A stretch of 64,000 bases of DNA from contig OY754475.1 in the NCBI GenBank assembly GCA_963575645.1, forward strand, positions 3,534,001-3,598,000. The letters are read 5' to 3'. The first letter of the stretch is position 1. Each line of letters starts with the position of its first letter. Of the stretch, positions 22,426 to 32,985 are shown piece by piece. This stretch comes from Xanthostigma xanthostigma (Eukaryota; Arthropoda; Insecta; Raphidioptera; Raphidiidae). Under the pieces are notes generated by a model. The model was given only the letters and a program-made list of their open reading frames with translations. It was not told the DNA's origin and searched no databases. The translations under genes and the position numbers were made by a program.

Positions 22426-23393
22426 TTTAATTAGATATATTGATCAGTAAAGACAGGCGTACATTTTTATGCAGTGTTAAACTAATGAATTCTTTAACAA
22501 GATAGTTTTGGTTAGTTTGATGAAATAATAATTACATTTGACATGACATTTGCATACGTAAGATTTGAAAATGTTTTTTAGATCAGACTTTGTCAAAATA
22601 GCTTGTTCTTTAATTAATCGATTAACCGATTCGATCAAGAGGAAATGGCAGGCAATTATGAAAAGAGACACATTGCGAAATAATTAACAGCTGGTTCTAG
22701 AACTATTTTCAGAGAATAAAAAATGTAGAGAAAGATTATCATTTAATTTTTTGGTACTATTTGATGATTTCATAGTCCCAAAATATTTTTATTATGAGGA
22801 TTCATTAATATAATTATGATTTTTGATACTCATCAAAAAATCTTTGGAGCTTTCACGTGGCCATCTACAAGACTTTAAAAAATTAGAAATTAATCGTCGA
22901 AAAGAATTCACGACATCGATAAAACCAAGCATATTAAAATAAGTTTTATGGCAATTTAATCGGTATCGTAACCCAACCACCATATTTTAACAAGCGCAGT
23001 AAAACAAACGAGTGTAATATAACAAAACACGGTAGCAGCGAACGGACCAATTACAAAACAGATATCAAATGTCGTGATGTGTTTTTTGTCCAGTGAGCAG
23101 TTAGCAGTTAGTTTCACCCGCATAAACAGAGCATCGCGTTGGTGAGGTAAAAAGTACTGCTGCCTCGTGATATGTGGATATTATGACGGTGATAGTTGGC
23201 ACGGAATAACGTAATGCACCACTGATCACCATGTATATGACATGCATCGATGGATCACCGTCACTTGCTCACACAACAATCAGCCCGTTTCACACTCTCC
23301 TGTTTGCTACAAATCTACGATTTTTAAGGGCTAAGGCCACCAACAGAGCCACGGTTATTTGAGCGGCATCAGTTAATATTTTCAATTTATTTA
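22426..23393. other. No gene recognised
   Basis: No repeat or coding signal that I can support. Short chance frames on the minus strand (22477-22671, 22792-22983). Confidence 0.45.
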
Positions 23394-23628
23394 TTTTTGA
23401 AGTGAAAACTTCTTTAGCGGCGTTGTACACTTTTTTTGTAATGGGTAAAAAATGTTAAATTCGCGTCAGGACACGTGACCTGATCGAAAATTCGTAAGAC
23501 GGATGGAGAGTAGAGGTATGGGTAAAAAATGTTAAACTCGCGCCAGGACACGTGATCTGATCGAAAATTCGTAATACGGATGGAGAGTAGAGGTAATATT
23601 CAAGTTTTCACTTCTGCCCAGAGTGCAA
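23394..23628 (+). mobile_element. MITE family F, copy 1, with internal 78-bp duplication
   Basis: Starts TTTTTGAAGTGAAAACTTCT, TTAGCGGCGTTGTACAC and ends AATATTCAAGTTTTCACTTC, CCAGAGTGCAA. GAAGTGAAAACTT at the start pairs with AAGTTTTCACTTC near the end. Internally a 78-bp unit (ATGGGTAAAAAATGTTAAA, CGCGYCAGGACACGTGA, TCGAAAATTCGTAA, GGATGGAGAGTAGAGGT) occurs twice (23441-23518 and 23519-23596). Related copies at 31451-31785 and 62664-63008 carry different internal duplications. Confidence 0.7.
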
Positions 23629-25165
23629 TTTTTTTTTAATAATAAATTAAAATCTAACTGATAATTTCACCAGTTCTCGAATTTCAATCTGGGAAATGGG
23701 GAGTAAAACTGGAATTTTGCTTTACCCAACTACTTTTTATATTGAAAGCCAATTAATATGAGAACACGACATTAAAGTTTCAAGGGTCTACTGTAAATAT
23801 CTATGGTGATTTTTATAGAAAGTTTTTAGCAATGAAGAATAATATCTTCTATAATTACAGAGTTCTTGGAGACAAATATATATTGTTTTTTTAGCAAAAA
23901 CCATAATCAATGATTAAATGTTCGCAGACAACAAAACAATTTTTTTTTTAATAATAATGATAGCTACAGGAAGAGAACAAAAAATTAAATAGCTGAATTA
24001 CTTGAATGATTGAAAGGATATTATTTTTTTTTAAATTATATAAAGACTTTTTTTTAATGGTAAGTTTCACAAAAAAAGGACAGATTGAATGATTATAATT
24101 ATTAGCTCTATCCACTTCTGTTTTGTTTGACTGTACTCTATTATTATACAGATAGGTTTTACTAACTCCAGAGTCAAATTATTGTATCTATACTGTATTC
24201 CACAATTTATGTCAGCGTAAAATATAAAGCAGAAAGCAATACCTTCCAACTAATACCTATTTTTTTTCCAAATTCAGTTTATATTAAATAAACGCGCCGT
24301 TAATGTTTGGCATCAAAAAAACCTGTCTCAAAATCAAGAGAATCCTGGATAAGGATACAATTTTATGCAACTAAAAAAAACAGCAAAAAAACAATCGTGG
24401 AATATATTATAGACAATAATAGAGATATTTAAAGAATGTTTTAATACCATTGCTAAAAAATAGAAAATAAAAAGATATAACAATGATAGATTTTTTTATT
24501 TAATTAAAAGTTAAATTTTAATGACTATAATGATATTATACGATTACATCTCAATGGAACATGTAATTGAGTAACCAAAACTAGTATTTATAGGACATTG
24601 AAATCAATGCTATAACTACTTCAAAGTGCATCTGTTATATTTAAGTCTAGTAAATGTCTCCAAATTTTGGGTTATCTTACCAATTGCTCCAGGAATCAGT
24701 AACAATTATCCAAAATGCATTTACACTTAAAACAGCACTCTCCTTGTGAACTGTATACACCACACTAAAAGTATTAGAGAGTAATTCATTTTTAATTACG
24801 TAATATTCAAAAAGTTTGTCATTTAGGTTGCGTCTGCATTTCAGTCAAATATTATATAATAAATTCTAACTGAACAAAAATATAACTGCGCATCTCAAAA
24901 TGCAAATAGCAAAAAAAAGTCAAACAAAAGATTATTTATTTTTCATGGGTTGCAACGGGCATTCTCAAAAAATCTTTATTAAGACTTTTTGCAAAGGCTC
25001 TATAAGACGTCATTTATTTGTTGAAAAAGGCGTGAGCAGTGAAGCTGATATCTAGAAAAAAATCCTTTGCTCCTGGTACACTGATAGCAGGCGTCAATTA
25101 ATAACTTTTCACGTCAATACTGATTCTGAATATACAAATCTTTGATTAACGTCTGATTAGAACTC
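23629..25165. other. No gene recognised; very AT-rich
   Basis: Numerous A/T homopolymers. No ORF of note and no repeat structure that I can delimit. Confidence 0.5.
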
Positions 25166-25229
25166 TTCAATAAATAAAATTATAGCCAAATTTTCAGACA
25201 ATATATTGTCGATAATTTTATTTATTGAA
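25166..25229. repeat. 18-bp perfect inverted repeat inside a direct repeat
   Basis: TTCAATAAATAAAATTAT (25166-25183) and ATAATTTTATTTATTGAA (25212-25229) are exact complements. ACTGATTCTGAATA occurs at about 25120 and again at about 25229, bracketing the hairpin region. Small hairpin insertion plus duplication is one explanation. Confidence 0.55.
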
Positions 25230-25709
25230 CTGATTCTGAATAACTTAATTCATTGTCTTTTGGGTTCATACAAAATTTTGTCTTCGTAGCCTAACAACGT
25301 TAACTATACTATTACGAAATGAAAACGTGAGCGATACAAATCTTTAAAATTCGGAACAGTTCCTGTCGTGATTAATTCCAGCAATATCCAATATTTTCAA
25401 TCACAGCCCCCGTTAGCTAACCTGCGCCGCAATAGTAATTAAGCTGCTATCGGAAACCGTCTGATATATTTATGGCAGCGTTCACTCGTCCCACACGCGT
25501 TGTTCAGACTTCAGTGAAGTCCCAATCAATCGACACCGATCTTAAAATGTCTTAATTAATCTACACACAACTATCCTCCTGTATGCGCGACCACGCATCA
25601 ACAGGCCAGTCCAACATTTGAGGTTAACTTCTACCAGATCGAAATCGATGGTGAAAAATTCCTGTCTCCTATTGGAACACGGATGATAAAGGTAAATGGA
25701 ACGCGGGCC

Positions 25710-25821
25710 AAAAAAGAGGAACAATTTTTATAGATTTAGTTGCTAGATTATTCATCTAGCAACTAAATCTATAAAAAATGTTATCTAGCAACTAAATCTA
25801 TAAAAAATGTTCTTCTTTTTT
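25710..25821. repeat. Hairpin with the right arm duplicated
   Basis: The left arm 25710-25747 (AAAAAAGAGGAACAATTTTT, ATAGATTTAGTTGCTAGA) is complementary to the sequence ending at 25821. The right arm core ATCTAGCAACTAAATCTATA, AAAAAATGTT occurs twice in tandem (about 25753-25782 and 25783-25811). The hairpin abuts the LINE relic at 25781-26006 and supplies its last codons and stop. Confidence 0.75.
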
Positions 25822-26006
25822 GAAGCATTTCTTGTACCAGCTTGCACAGTCCGTGAATTGGGTGGATGATACAGTCTTCTGGACTCATTCTTGATTGTCC
25901 ACAAATTATCAGTCTTCTGCGATCCAGAATTTCGCATTCGCGCAGGATATGGTGCGCTGTGTCTGTCTGCTCATTGGATTGTCTGCACCTTCTTAACTCT
26001 GTGGAT
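25781..26006 (-). pseudogene. Non-LTR retrotransposon C-terminal fragment
   Basis: An open stretch of about 75 codons on the minus strand with no start. It reads LRRCRQSNEQTDTAHHILRE, then CEILDRRRLIICG and LCKLVQEMLQKRRT. The spacing CRxxNExxDTAHHILxEC with following LDRRRL is the zinc-knuckle-like C-terminal tail (C-x-C...H-x-C context) seen downstream of the reverse transcriptase/RNase H region in I/Jockey/R1-type LINEs. Upstream the frame is closed by a stop (26007-26009) and no reverse transcriptase motif is seen, so it is a truncated relic. The last nine codons come from the adjoining hairpin. Confidence 0.6.
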
Positions 26007-26009
26007 TAG

Positions 26010-27573
26010 AACTTGGAATCTGAGGGCTTGTAATAGGGAACACTCGACGTCTTAGTAACAAGCTCTCTACAGCCCCGGGCGGCAGTTTCAGGGGGCGCAA
26101 AAATCATAATATAATATGGTTGAAAACTACACCCAATCTGTCCTTTTTCCGATTTACTCAGTCTGCTTGTTTTCTGACGATTTCCCGCTCTCGAAAAATT
26201 CCAATCATTATAATAATCTGTGAGTTTTTTTTAAGTAATTTATCTCAGACTCTGGAGAGAGGGGGCGCCATTATCAAGTTTCTGTCCCGGTTGAAAAAAT
26301 CGTAGATCCAGAGCTGTCTCTCTATGACCTAAATTCTTCTTAAATATGATTTACACTTTAGTAACTTTACCTTTCAACATTGAATGTGTTGGACAGGTCT
26401 GGTGTAAATATCGTATAGGATACGAGTGGTACAGGGTATATAATATACTGAAAGCGTGATGATTACGACCCGCTGGTTGTCTCTCTTTCTCTGTCTGACT
26501 TTGTATGTAGCTCTCTGTCTTTTTCCAGTCTCCGAGCTGATAACGTTTTAAGTTCCACTAACTTTATATGTACCCACTTGTACAATACACCCACCCAGTT
26601 ACTTAGATTATCTTTCAACAGAATCGTATTTCATTTTTTTAAGTCTTGCTTACTGCTGAATAAAATACAGCAAATACTACACACACAATATCGTTAATAA
26701 AGTCACACCAATGGCTAGGTTTATCTGGGCCTGGCACCAATTCATATTTTCAATGCATTATTTTTTCAATAATAAATTGATAATCTAGATGATACTTTTT
26801 TCTCGGATTGGAGTTTGGGAACTAATGCAAGTGCTATTTTCAAGTGCTAAAATTACATTAGTAAAATATTGGGGTTAAAATTCAGTCGACAAATATTATT
26901 TTCCCTGATCCGGTGTTTAACGAATTTAGAAGAAAAGCAATCACCAAGATTAGAGTGGTAAGAGAAGCCCGATTTCCTTTTTAATGTAGCCACGTTGTTT
27001 GGTTTTCTTACGACATCGGCCAACATCGAATCGGAACGAAATACGGATCCAATGCCTAACGCAATGAAGTTGAAAAACAGACGTTTGCATTTTTCCAACC
27101 TTTCTAAAAATGGAACTAAACTATTCGATGTGTAATGGAATTAACATTTTTGAACAAATCACAGTAAAGTGTTTAAATTCGGCCCTGTATTTAGAGTGCA
27201 TCTTTGTCTACACTAATTAACGTATGGTGTAATGTAGTAGTTGTATTATAAAGGATAAAGCCCAGAAGTCTTCGTATAGGTTATATATGCGCCATAGCTA
27301 CCGCTTCGTCTGCCGGGTTATCTTCGGTATAGACTAAACCACCCGATAGCTGATACTGTCGCAAGCTGAGTGGCTGTAGTGGCCCTAACAAGAGGACACT
27401 GGGAAGATCGCAAAGAGTTCGAGACAAAGACTCGATAAAGAATTTAAAAAATGGACGATATATTCAATTCTCCACGAATTCTTTCGACTGAATTTGGGAA
27501 ACACTGCGATGTTGAGTTTCCCAGACACGAAGATTTTAAAAAACGTTTTCGAAACCACGCGACGACTCTATCC
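26010..27573. other. No gene recognised; possible element debris at 26070-26290
   Basis: GGCAGTTTCAGGGGGCGCAA (about 26081) and GGAGAGAGGGGGCGCCATTA (about 26254) share GGGGGCGC and may be ends of a degraded element. The rest is unassigned. The 81-codon minus-strand frame at 26853-27098 is not recognisable. Confidence 0.4.
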
Positions 27574-27768
27574 TAATATTGTAAAGAGGTACAGTTTGTA
27601 AGTTTGGATGTAGGAACTTCTCATCCGATTTCAAACAGTTTTTCACCAATATTTAGAATAGACCTTCAGGATGGACATGGCGTTAAAATAAAAACGTTTT
27701 CCAACGTAAGTCGACGACGAAAAACGCTGGCAATCTACAAATTCGAACGAACCGGATCGGGCTAATAG
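27574..27768 (+). mobile_element. Helitron-like element, family A, internally deleted
   Basis: TAATATTGTAAAGAGG start, GTTTGGATGTAGGAAC, ACTTCTCATCCGATTTCAAA, ACCTTCAGGATGGACATGGC, AACGTAAGTCGACGACGAAA, and a degraded 3' end (GGATCGGGCTAATAG in place of GGACCGCTAG). It has lost the ATCTCCGAAACTACT and ATATTATCGC segments present in other copies. Confidence 0.6.
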
Positions 27769-29440
27769 TTTATTTATAAAATTTGTTAATTCGTCGACAA
27801 TTCTACAGAATAGATTTTAGTTTCAACAAACTGGATACCAAGTCGAACGTACCTAAACTATCAAAAGCTTCAATGATTTGATGTATATTACGGTTTTAGG
27901 ATTCTCGTTCCACCCTTGGTACGGTGTAAGAGATACCTGGCCAGCAGTCCTTATATTGTCTAAAACGTGATACGGTCCTATGCGGAGAAGAAGCCGCCGA
28001 TAACCACGTGTACATGCATCACCTCATTAAGACACTATACCACACACTGCAACAATGTGAGAGAGACTAGTGCCGTCTAGAGTACGTAATTAGTGCAAGT
28101 TTCTCTCTCTTTCATACCCATGCATTCGTATATACATCGCTGTCTCTCTATCGATTCAATATCCCAAACGCGAAATGGAAGGATCCTTGTTGATTTAATA
28201 TTTTGAATATCAAACCACCGACCTAAATCTTTAATTAATATTAAAATTCGACTTCTAGAGCGTATATACAGAAGAAGAAGAAGAGAGTAGATTATAGACG
28301 CTCAACAGCTGAGGTTATCATTAGCGTTTAATGTATCTCAAGGTGTAAGCGCAGAAATGGGACCATTCCTACATCTTGAAAAACTTTCTTTCTAGAGGCA
28401 ATAAAGGACGAACAGTTTTGTAAATTTCTCGATTAATTAAGACCCAAAAACAAGTTAAATGTATTGTCCCTATATTTCAAGCCTGCGCGCAATTAAATGG
28501 TACTCAAAACTGAGCTGGAGTCAATGAATGAGTACGGGGCCCCGGGCCTAGGCTCGCTAGCTCCGCCTTTAAAGACGCAAGAAAACGAAATTACAGACAT
28601 AGCACTTATATATTAGTATTGATTAATTAACAACTGTTTAAAAATGAATAGTGACCCGCCACTGTCTGTGAGACTTAAAGATAGAGTAGACACAGCATCA
28701 GAAGTGGGATATTTATCTCAAAGCGAACTTCGATGGAGTTTCAGTTACAACAACGGTAGCAGGCTGTGGCTATCGGACTCAGTGACTTGTTTTGGTATTT
28801 TAATACGATCATTTGTTGTGTTTTCAACTGTTCTTTTTGCAAGGCTTGACTTAATGCTGTTTGTATGTTACGGAACTTGTATCAACTACAGATTATTTAA
28901 CAGATTCTTCGGCGTATAATAATTTGCACAATCTGAACATGTATTGTTAATTAGAAGTTAATGTGCTACACCAAACCAATTTAAGTAATTGATTTTTATG
29001 GTATTTATAATGCACCTAGGCTAATTGAATTTGAAAGTGTTGTGGAATATAAATAAATTACACATTTTCTAATGTGTGACGTACTTTATAAGTTTTCCGT
29101 TGATTTAAATAGGCCAGTAATGATTTGACCCTAAACATTTCCACAAAATCGCAAAAGGGTGCTTTGAGGGAATGATACACGATATGTCAAAATTGCACCT
29201 TCGCGCGATGACTGGAACTTGCTAAAAAAGAGTTAAGAGTGTTTCCGCGTTTTTTTTTGCTTGTATCGTGTCAAAATTCAATATTGTAACCATGGAAGTT
29301 CTTCTAGTTTTCGAATTAGTGGAAACTGAGTTCGTCACTAAGCTAAAACTTTGGACACTTAAAGATTATAGCAAAGGACACAAATGTTGAATTCTCTCTT
29401 CCATGGATAGAAATAGGGTGTCTATAAGTATGTTTCATCT
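27769..29440. other. No gene recognised
   Basis: A short GC block (GGGGCCCCGGGCCTAGGC, about 28537-28554) resembles a transposon end. A 91-codon frame at 28644-28919 begins in an acceptable ATG context and ends hydrophobic (about residues 50-75), but it has no recognisable family and no homologue that I know, so it is not called as a gene. Confidence 0.4.
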
Positions 29441-29508
29441 TTAGTTCAAGATGGTTTCTATACGATGCCGCCATCTATCAGTGAATGCCTTTAAACAGCG
29501 GAAACTCT
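29441..29508 (+). repeat. Dispersed repeat family G, copy 1
   Basis: TTCAAGATGGTTTCTATACG, GCCATCTATCAGTGAATGCC and TTTAAACAGCGGAAA recur in altered order and duplicated form at 35015-35250. Function unknown. Confidence 0.55.
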
Positions 29509-30140
29509 GAAAAGAGATCTGTGTTACACTCAAGTCGCGCCTAAAGAAGTTTAAAGAATGTCACAGCGGAAATGAAAAATAAAGCGTAAAGTTTTAAATT
29601 ACATTTTTTTCTGACCCAGCTACTACTTAATTTGACGCGTAAGTTTTCAATCAAATAATAAAACTATCAATACTACGCGTTCATTCCATCAAATCAAACA
29701 TAATTGATAGTAATTTATGTAAGAATGAAATTTAACAACCGAATTAAAATTCTGTAATTAAATTGACAAAATATATCCGTTGATTTTTATCAATCAGAAC
29801 AAATGACTCGATCAATTATTTTCTGAAACTACAAATAGATTTGTTTGAAGCGTTTAATTATGAGAAACAAAAAAATCAGTTATGTCAAATTAAGTATTTG
29901 AAAAATTCTGTTTAGAGCGTATTTAAATTGTAGACTGGAATAAATAAAGAGGTTTTAGTACATTTTCCAAAGACAAAACATTAATAAAAATGCAAATTTT
30001 GTGCTCCAAGTACTTAATTATATGGTCATTTTTGTTGGACTAGAGCTCCTGTGTTACGACTAATTACATATATACATCGACGCTATAGTAAGTTCATAAA
30101 CTTGCTTTGATTCATTAAAATCCAATATTGAACTATATAA
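29509..30140. other. No gene recognised
   Basis: AT-rich sequence directly upstream of the candidate ORF at 30141. An AACTATATAA stretch sits immediately before its ATG. Confidence 0.4.
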
Positions 30141-30317
30141 ATGTCTCAAGGGGATGCAGTAGTAGACGAACAGTGTATGCAGCGGGGCAACGGCAAGGGG
30201 GGAAGACGAAACAACAGAAGAAAAAAGGCGGATTTAAATAATACTATTGACTTCCCTCCCCCGACGAGGTGTTCTGTCTTTCAATGTAGCGTGACCTGTG
30301 CGAATTATTCGCACTAA
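30141..30317 (+). CDS. Candidate 58-codon ORF or 5' coding exon, product unknown
   Basis: ATG at 30141 in the context ATATAAATG. The first 12 residues are acidic/neutral (MSQGDAVVDEQC). A basic glycine/arginine/asparagine patch follows (QRGNGKGGRRNNRRKKAD, about residues 14-31), then LNNTIDFPPPTRCSVFQ. The DNA at 30160-30275 is clearly more GC-rich than its surroundings. From 30286 the frame runs into a family-X Helitron-like element and stops there. A possible splice donor, GAG|GTGTTC, sits at 30268/30269. It could be the 5' exon of a host gene, a gene broken by the insertion, or a chance frame. No known family recognised. Confidence 0.3.
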   Translation: MSQGDAVVDEQCMQRGNGKGGRRNNRRKKADLNNTIDFPPPTRCSVFQCSVTCANYSH

Positions 30318-30833
30318 ATAAGTATAATAATTATCACTTCACAAAATTATTTTTTAAATATGATTGCAGGTATTCAATTCGTTTCTGATTTTGCACACTG
30401 CTTATAACGTTCTTCTTTTTGTTGTATTACAATATGAAGCTCAGAAGACAGATCGAAGAAATATTTTACTAAAATTGTCATATAGAGGCGCAAGTAGCAA
30501 AAGCGTTGAGCTAAGCCGTCAGATGGCATCATGCAGCATTGATGTGACGTTGTTCAGCGTTGCCCGTCAGATGGCAGTATGCAGTATTTACAATATGAAG
30601 GTCAGATGACAGTTGTTTAAAAATTACAGCCGTCAGATGGCAGACGTTGTTTAGCGTTGCTGTTAATTAATTAATTTACAAAAACAAAAGCAATAATAAA
30701 TTTTTTTAGTTGTCGATGTCAGTAGAGCAAGCAATTATCTGTAAAATGATATATAATTTATGTGGAGAAATTGTGTGGTTTTTTCTAAAAAGGGAGGCAA
30801 ACATTTTAAACCTTAGCGTATTAATATATATGA
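30286..30833 (-). mobile_element. Helitron-like element, family X, copy 2
   Basis: On the minus strand: A|TCATATATATTAATACGCTA start (30833), hairpin GTGCGA-N5-TCGCAC complement at 30298-30314, and end GGTCACGCTA (30286/30287). The usual CTAG is changed to CTAC or clipped by one base. It is longer than copy 1 because it keeps about 180 bp (30650-30830) that copy 1 lacks; copy 3 also has that part. The interior on the plus strand carries an 81-codon frame (30364-30609) and at least four GTCAGATGRCAG-like words. It directly follows the candidate ORF at 30141. Confidence 0.7.
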
Positions 30834-31450
30834 TGTTGGTGGACACATAAGAATCACGTTATTGAATGCGTGGTTTTGAATTACATTTTTGTGAAGACGA
30901 GTGTCTTTGGCGGCCCTTATTGAAACAACTGAAGACCTGAAGGAGAAAAAATTCTATTCCGTAGGAATTTACATAAATATTTCAATTTTTTGTGGTTAGA
31001 AATCAGAATGAAGTAGTTTTAGGTGTTATTCTGTTCTAATAGACCCTATTTCTGTTTCCGAATGTGTTAAAAACGGGACTAAAAATACATTCACAGTAAA
31101 AATTGAGCGAGACGTTATATACAGTACATTAAAGTTTCAGTCTGATAAATAATACTTAATTAAGAATGTCTACTTTAGATTCAGACGGACACATGGAAAG
31201 TGGTTTCATCAGGTCGGCTGTGACTGGACACTCGGCTTCTGTTGTTTCAGTTGATACACTTTTAATGAATGAAAAATACATTATATGAAACTACCGATCA
31301 GTGCAGTGGTGGCTCAACGTTGAGGCCATTCGTAAAAATTTGGAATTCCAAGTAAAAATGTTCCGATTATTTTTACACGGCATATTTAATGAAAATCTTT
31401 GCATTTCGATCAGCCCTCAGATTTAGATAAATCATTTAAACTGTAAAGTA
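30834..31450. other. No gene recognised
   Basis: AT-rich sequence without visible repeats. Confidence 0.4.
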
Positions 31451-31785
31451 TTTTTGAAGTGAAGACTTCTTTAGCGGCGTTGTACACTTTTTTTGTAATG
31501 GGTAAAAAATGTTAAACTCGCGTCAAGAAAAGTAAGAACTGGGTGAGCGAGAAAACTCTCTAAGTGATAGTAATTGTTTATACAACGTTAGACATCTAGC
31601 GTTGAAATATCGTACATAAAAATGCAATCTATGATACAAACCATTATACAACGTTAGACATCTAGCGTTGAAATATCGTACATAAAAATGCAATCTATGA
31701 TACAATCCATTTTGATCAAAAATTCGTAAGACGTTAATATTCAAGTTTTCACTTCCGCCGGCATTTTCGGAGTGCAAATGGGTTT
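31451..31785 (+). mobile_element. MITE family F, copy 2, with internal 66-bp duplication
   Basis: Starts TTTTTGAAGTGAAGACTTCT, TTAGCGGCGTTGTACAC and ends AATATTCAAGTTTTCACTTC, CGCCGGC...GGAGTGCAA. The inside differs from copy 1: a 66-bp unit (TACAACGTTAGACATCTAGC, GTTGAAATATCGTACATAAA, TGCAATCTATGATACAA) occurs twice (31581-31646 and 31647-31712). The same unit is duplicated, in reverse, in copy 3. Confidence 0.7.
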
Positions 31786-32637
31786 TTTTTTACTGTTTTA
31801 ACAATAAGTTTCATGCGAATATGTTAAAAAGTACGCGATCTAAAATCAAAGGTAACACAGTTCTTGAATTTGCACCGGGTGAAAAAAAATTACCCCCCCA
31901 AAAATATGCAACATTTTTGTGATTCTGACTCTTGAAGTAGGTACGTGCAAGCAAGCTTTATAACTACGCCAGATTTCAAGTAGATAGTGGCTCTGTTCCA
32001 ACCTTTCTACGTCACAATCATGCACCGTTTTATGGCTTAAAAAACCGTTCAAGAATCGTTCTAATCTCCGTTGGAACACGTTTTAGCTACTGCAATATTA
32101 CCGGTGGCAGAGAGGTTGGAACAAAACTAGTGTATGTAGTTCCTCAAACAGACAACGAAAAAGGGTTTAATTTTTAACCATTTTGGTACGGAATAGACAA
32201 TCTTTCGAGGACGACGCTGTTTTGAAGAGTGATGATCCAGTGTTATAAATGTTATATAGGCAAGGCGGATTGGTGAGGTCCAAGATACCTACAAGACAAG
32301 GGTAATACAGTAGCTGAATCTTTCTTCTTGTATGTCGTTCTTCTTCATTGCTCCTTTTTAGTTTGTTTTATGTATAAAATCGCGTTTACACCGATAATTA
32401 AAATTATTCCTTTTGCATATTTTGTCGACGTTGTGAAGTTGCTTTATTACAGTGCACAGATTCTAATCCGAGAACTAATGAAACTATCAAGTAGACAATT
32501 TATTTATTTGTTAATCTCGACGTTCTTTTCGTCAGGATGATCATTTGTAGTTTTGTAGGTATATTGTACCTAGTTTCGTTTGAGTCATCTACATTTTCTG
32601 TTTTCTTCCGGTATACATTCCAAAGTTTTTTTGGAGC
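31786..32637. other. No gene recognised
   Basis: Short frames only (31846-32079 minus, 32328-32540 plus), not protein-like. Confidence 0.45.
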
Positions 32638-32985
32638 ATCTGCTTTCCAGCATCCTTAGCCAATGGCTCTTCATTCTTCCTTGTTTTCTTTGATATCCAC
32701 ATTCCGTTTAAAGACAGTTACCCTTAATTGTGTCCAGTTAAAATATTTCCATGCACTTTTTCCAGAAATTCTTAGCAAAATATTCTGTAATGTTTACGTG
32801 GAACTGTCGCCTGCTTTCTGCATCTTTAGCCAGGGAAGCTTTATTCTTCCTTGTTTTCCTCGATATCTACATTCCGTTTAAAGACAGTCACCCATAATTC
32901 TGTCCAGTTAAAATATTTTTATGCACTTTTTCCAGAAATCCTTAGCAAAACAGTCTGTAATTAAATTTGGGTGGAACTTTCGTTG
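32638..32985 (+). repeat. 170-bp tandem duplication
   Basis: ATTCTTCCTTGTTTTC occurs at 32673 and 32843. Around it GATATCYACATTCCGTTTAA, AGACAGTYACCCWTAATT, GTCCAGTTAAAATATTT and GCACTTTTTCCAGAAAT repeat in the same order with scattered differences. The minus strand has short protein-like pieces but every frame is broken within a unit. It may derive from a degraded coding transposon, but this cannot be shown by eye. Confidence 0.75.

Noticed and set aside
28644..28919. 91-codon ORF with a hydrophobic C-terminal half
   Set aside because: Acceptable start context, but no family, no neighbouring exon signal that I can trust, and no codon bias distinguishable by eye.
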